A DNA stretch of 64,000 nt from Impatiens glandulifera (Eukaryota; Streptophyta; Magnoliopsida; Ericales; Balsaminaceae): assembly GCF_907164915.1 (NCBI RefSeq), contig NC_061868.1:47925689-47989688 (forward strand). The letters are read 5' to 3'. Position 1 is the first letter of the stretch. Each line of letters begins with the position of its first letter. Below the pieces are notes generated by a model. That model saw only the letters and a list, made by a program, of their open reading frames with translations. It did no database searches and was not told the DNA's origin. This document shows positions 61,019-64,000 of the stretch, piece by piece. The position numbers were made by a program, and so were the translations under genes.

Positions 61019-64000
61019 CCCCCGCAGTCGAAACGGGGGATTCTCGGACGCTGAGACTGTCTCTGAAATCTTCAAATAGTATGCGCGGAAGTCCTTTGGT
61101 GAATATGTCAGCGATTTGAAAACGAGAAGGCATATGAAGAATGCGAACTTTACCTCTATCTACTTTTTCCCTTACAAAGTGTATGTCCATTTCGATGTGT
61201 TTGGTACGTTGATGTTGGACCGGATTTTGGGAGAGATAAATCGCACTTATGTTGTCGCAGTAGACCAGTGTGGCTTTGTCCAATGAGATACGAAGTTCTA
61301 ACAATAAATTGCGAAGCCAACAGGATTCGGAGACAACATTGGCAACTCCTCTATATTCAGCTTCAGCACTAGAACGAGAAAGTGTGGATTGCCGTTTTGA
61401 CGACCAAGACAGAAGATTATCGCCTAGGAAGACGCAATAGCCAGATGTAGAGCGACGGGTATCTGGACATCCTCCCCAGTCTGCATCAGTATATGAAACG
61501 AGTGTAGACAGTGAGGATTTGTAAAGATGAAGGCCATAGTGCTTTGTACCCTGTAAGTATCGAATGATTCTGTGTAAGGCAGCCAAGTGAGCCTCTTTCG
61601 GATCATGCATGTGGAGGCAAATTTGCTGGACTGCATATGAAATATCAGGACGTGTGAAAGTAAGATACTGTAGTGCTCCGGCTAAACTTCTGTAATGAGT
61701 GGGGTCAGAGACTGGTGGACTAGTTGATTTTCCAAGTTTGCCATTTGTATCGACCGGCGTTTGTGTTGATTTGCAAGTAGACATTCCAGCACGATCAATA
61801 ATTTCTTCAGCATATTTCTTCTGACTAAGACAAAGTCCATCCTTAGTATACGATACAGCAACTCCCAAGAAATAGCTTAATTTACCTAAATCCTTCATAG
61901 CAAATTCTGCGCCTAAGCTTTTCATGAGAGTCTGACGTAACTGATCAGACGAAGCCGTAATGATAATGTCATCAACATACAAGAGTAGATAGGCAATTTC
62001 GGACCCATGTTGATAGATAAAAAGCGAATGATCAGTCGTGCTGTGTGTAAAACCGATTGTAGAGACAAAATCTGCAAACCTTTGATACCAAGCACGAGGA
62101 GCTTGTTTTAAGCCGTATAAAGATTTGCGCAATAAACAAACATGGTCGGGAAAGATTTTGTCTCTAAAACCGAAAGGCTGATGCATGTAAACTGTTTCGT
62201 TGAGATTACCATGTAAAAATGCATTCTTGACGTCCATTTGGTGAATGGACCAAGACTTCGATAAAGCAATGCTCAGAACAGTTCGTATGGTGGCTGGTTT
62301 GACAACAGGACTAAAGGTTTCTTCACAATTGATTCCAATCTGCTGAGACCTGCCATCACCAACAAGACGGGCTTTATGCCTCTCAAAAGAGCCGTCAGAG
62401 TTAGTTTTATGCTTAAAAATCCACATGCATCGTATAATATCAACACCCTGAGGACGCGGAACCAAGTCCCAAGTCTTATTACTAATTAAAGCGTTAAACT
62501 CATCGTCCATGGCGGCTTTCCAATTCGGGTCTGATAAAGCTAACTTTGGGTTTTTGGGAATAGGCGATGGAGATGTGAGTGTGTTTAGATTGAAAATGCG
62601 TTTTGGACAGACAATCCCATCCATTGCGCGGGTTCGTATTGTCCGTGTTGGATTGATGATGGTTGGTGAATGATTTGGACGGTTTGGTCTTGTGGACGGG
62701 CTGGTCGTGTTTGGGTTTGGGCCTGGTGAAGTGGTGATGGGTGATGGTGGGTTTGGTGGAGTGTGTTGAGTTGATAATGGGCTCGGTAATGGAGTGTTGT
62801 TTGGTGGGGAAATGGACTCGGTGATGGGCGGGGTTTGGATGTGTATTGGGATGGTTATTGGTTCGGATTGAGATGGGTGAGTTGAGTTTGGGTTTTGGAC
62901 AAGAGAAAAGGGAAATTTTGTTTCGTCAAAAATGACGTGACGAGAGATGATAAATCTTTTTGAGGCTGGGTCGTAGCATTTGTAGCCGCGATGATTAGAG
63001 GGGTATCCTAAAAAGACACAAGGGGTAGAGCGTTTATGAAGTTTGTGAATAGTGGTTGGAGGAAGAAGAGGATAGCAAAGACAACCGAAAATTTTTAGGT
63101 GAGAGTAAGAAGGAGTTCGGTTATATAGAAGTTGAGTGGGTGAGAAATTTCGAATTTGTTTATTTGGAAGAATATTTAGGAGATAAGTGGTCATTTCGAG
63201 GGCGTGATGCCAAAAATTTAACGGGAGAGAAGCATGAGTAAGCAATGTTCGAATCATGTTATTTATGGTGCGTATTTTTCTTTCTGCTTTACCATTTTGA
63301 GGAGAAGTATAGGGGCAAGAGAGGCGAAATTGTAGACCATTTTTGTCACAAAATGTACGAAATTGACTGTTGTTATATTCAGTTCCGTTGTCACATTGGA
63401 TTGTTTTAATGGGCTTTTGAAATTGTGTTTGAATTTGATTTTGAAGTGTAGAGAAGACGGAGAATACTTGGGATTTGTTTCCAATTGGAAAAGTCCAAAG
63501 GAAATTTGTGTAATCATCAAGAAACAGAATATAGTATTTATGTCCATTTGTACTTAGCACAGGCGACGTCCACAAATCACTATGAATAATATCGAATGGG
63601 GAAGTAGTATAAGAGACAGAATTGGTAAATGGTAACTTAACTTGTTTACCAAAGATGCAAGACTCACAGAGTTTAGACCCTAAAACGGGCTTACAAGAAA
63701 TAGAATTTGATTTATTGAGAGAATGCAAAATATCGACACCGGGGTGTCCTAATCTATTATGCCATAAATTTGACGAAATTGCAGTAAACGAAGAATTAGT
63801 TGGGGGTTTTTGGCTTTGGCTCGACAGAGAGAGTGGGTAGAGATCCCCCGAGCTATTGTTCCTCATGATAACCTTCCCCGTCTGGAAATCCTTTACAGAA
63901 AAACCAAGTGAGTCAAATTCTACAGAGACGTTGTTATCACGAGTAAACCGACGAATAGATATAAGATTTTTAATGAGTTTGGGAGCATGTAGAACATTGT
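61011..64000 (-). CDS. Ty1/copia polyprotein (integrase, reverse transcriptase, RNase H), partial
   Basis: The frame is open from the right edge to the stop at 61011-61013, so about 996 codons are visible and gag and protease lie outside. Order: end of a protease-linker region (HAPKLIKNLISI), GAG-pre-integrase (WHNRLGHPGVDILHSL), integrase with HSDLW, QCDNGTEY and a Glu in SPQNGKAERK, a Pro/Ser/Thr-rich spacer, reverse transcriptase with LLLYVDDIIITASS, and RNase H with YTDADWGGCPDTRRSTSGYC, SSAEAEYRG and VYCDN. Integrase before RT is the copia order. No stop or frameshift is visible, so this insertion looks young and possibly competent. It is encoded on the strand opposite to the neighbouring host gene. 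Confidence 0.95.
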   Translation of the reverse strand, partial: NVLHAPKLIKNLISIRRFTRDNNVSVEFDSLGFSVKDFQTGKVIMRNNSSGDLYPLSLSSQSQKPPTNSSFTAISSNLWHNRLGHPGVDILHSLNKSNSISCKPVLGSKLCESCIFGKQVKLPFTNSVSYTTSPFDIIHSDLWTSPVLSTNGHKYYILFLDDYTNFLWTFPIGNKSQVFSVFSTLQNQIQTQFQKPIKTIQCDNGTEYNNSQFRTFCDKNGLQFRLSCPYTSPQNGKAERKIRTINNMIRTLLTHASLPLNFWHHALEMTTYLLNILPNKQIRNFSPTQLLYNRTPSYSHLKIFGCLCYPLLPPTTIHKLHKRSTPCVFLGYPSNHRGYKCYDPASKRFIISRHVIFDETKFPFSLVQNPNSTHPSQSEPITIPIHIQTPPITESISPPNNTPLPSPLSTQHTPPNPPSPITTSPGPNPNTTSPSTRPNRPNHSPTIINPTRTIRTRAMDGIVCPKRIFNLNTLTSPSPIPKNPKLALSDPNWKAAMDDEFNALISNKTWDLVPRPQGVDIIRCMWIFKHKTNSDGSFERHKARLVGDGRSQQIGINCEETFSPVVKPATIRTVLSIALSKSWSIHQMDVKNAFLHGNLNETVYMHQPFGFRDKIFPDHVCLLRKSLYGLKQAPRAWYQRFADFVSTIGFTHSTTDHSLFIYQHGSEIAYLLLYVDDIIITASSDQLRQTLMKSLGAEFAMKDLGKLSYFLGVAVSYTKDGLCLSQKKYAEEIIDRAGMSTCKSTQTPVDTNGKLGKSTSPPVSDPTHYRSLAGALQYLTFTRPDISYAVQQICLHMHDPKEAHLAALHRIIRYLQGTKHYGLHLYKSSLSTLVSYTDADWGGCPDTRRSTSGYCVFLGDNLLSWSSKRQSTLSRSSAEAEYRGVANVVSESCWLRNLLLELRISLDKATLVYCDNISAIYLSQNPVQHQRTKHIEMDIHFVREKVDRGKVRILHMPSRFQIADIFTKGLPRILFEDFRDSLSVRESPVSTAGVY

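Noticed and set aside
1..64000. tRNA, rRNA or snRNA genes
   Set aside because: I looked for tRNA-like A and B box pairs and rRNA words on both strands and found none I could fold convincingly; a tRNAscan-SE or Rfam run would settle it.

Overview
The window is nuclear DNA of a flowering plant, most likely a eudicot. It is very AT-rich between genes, uses GT-AG introns, and carries plant families: a class IV HD-ZIP factor with a START domain, a CC-NBS-LRR receptor, a DYW-type PPR pseudogene, a pectin methylesterase/invertase inhibitor, and FAR1-type Mutator, PIF/Harbinger and Ty1/copia transposons. I cannot name the species.

Layout. 1-2990: possible first exon of a minus-strand gene running off the left edge, then a diverged pair of direct repeats. 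2996-5810: PIF/Harbinger element with an intact transposase and a 5'-truncated Myb-like second gene. 9781-13700: complete ten-exon HDG5-like gene (830 codons, minus strand) with two L1-box motifs in intron 3. 14000-21600: AT-rich DNA, AAT microsatellites and a 205-bp Mutator-type MITE. 21669-23487: decayed DYW PPR gene. 24137-24749: PMEI-like gene with a frameshift. 25700-29000: paired repeats, an exact 229-bp tandem duplication and two broken copies of part of HDG5-like exon 5. 30726-33917: intact CNL resistance-type gene. 34807-35639: small conserved two-exon gene. 35911-36073: second copy of the MITE.

36250-58742 is the outstanding object: a 22.5-kb Mutator-like element, bounded by a perfect 9-bp target-site duplication (CCTAACAAT) and about 0.5-kb terminal inverted repeats that continue inward as arrays of 267-276-bp units. 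Inside are a FAR1-type transposase gene, two paralogous nine-exon genes ending in Ulp1 (C48) peptidase domains with complete His-Asp-Cys triads, a plant-mobile-domain-like gene, and a small five-exon gene for a tandem BRCT protein resembling the C-terminus of plant BRCA1/BARD1. Noncoding parts of the element are full of short palindromes of the GCGAATA/TATTCGC and GAAGATATCTTC types, which I do not see in the flanks. Ulp1-bearing MULEs are known (Kaonashi elements of Arabidopsis). The BRCT cargo, the palindrome family and the single in-frame stop in the linker exon of each Ulp1 gene look new to me.

58752-64000: a small three-exon gene for a single-pass membrane protein, followed about 200 bp downstream by a minus-strand Ty1/copia element that leaves the window on the right.
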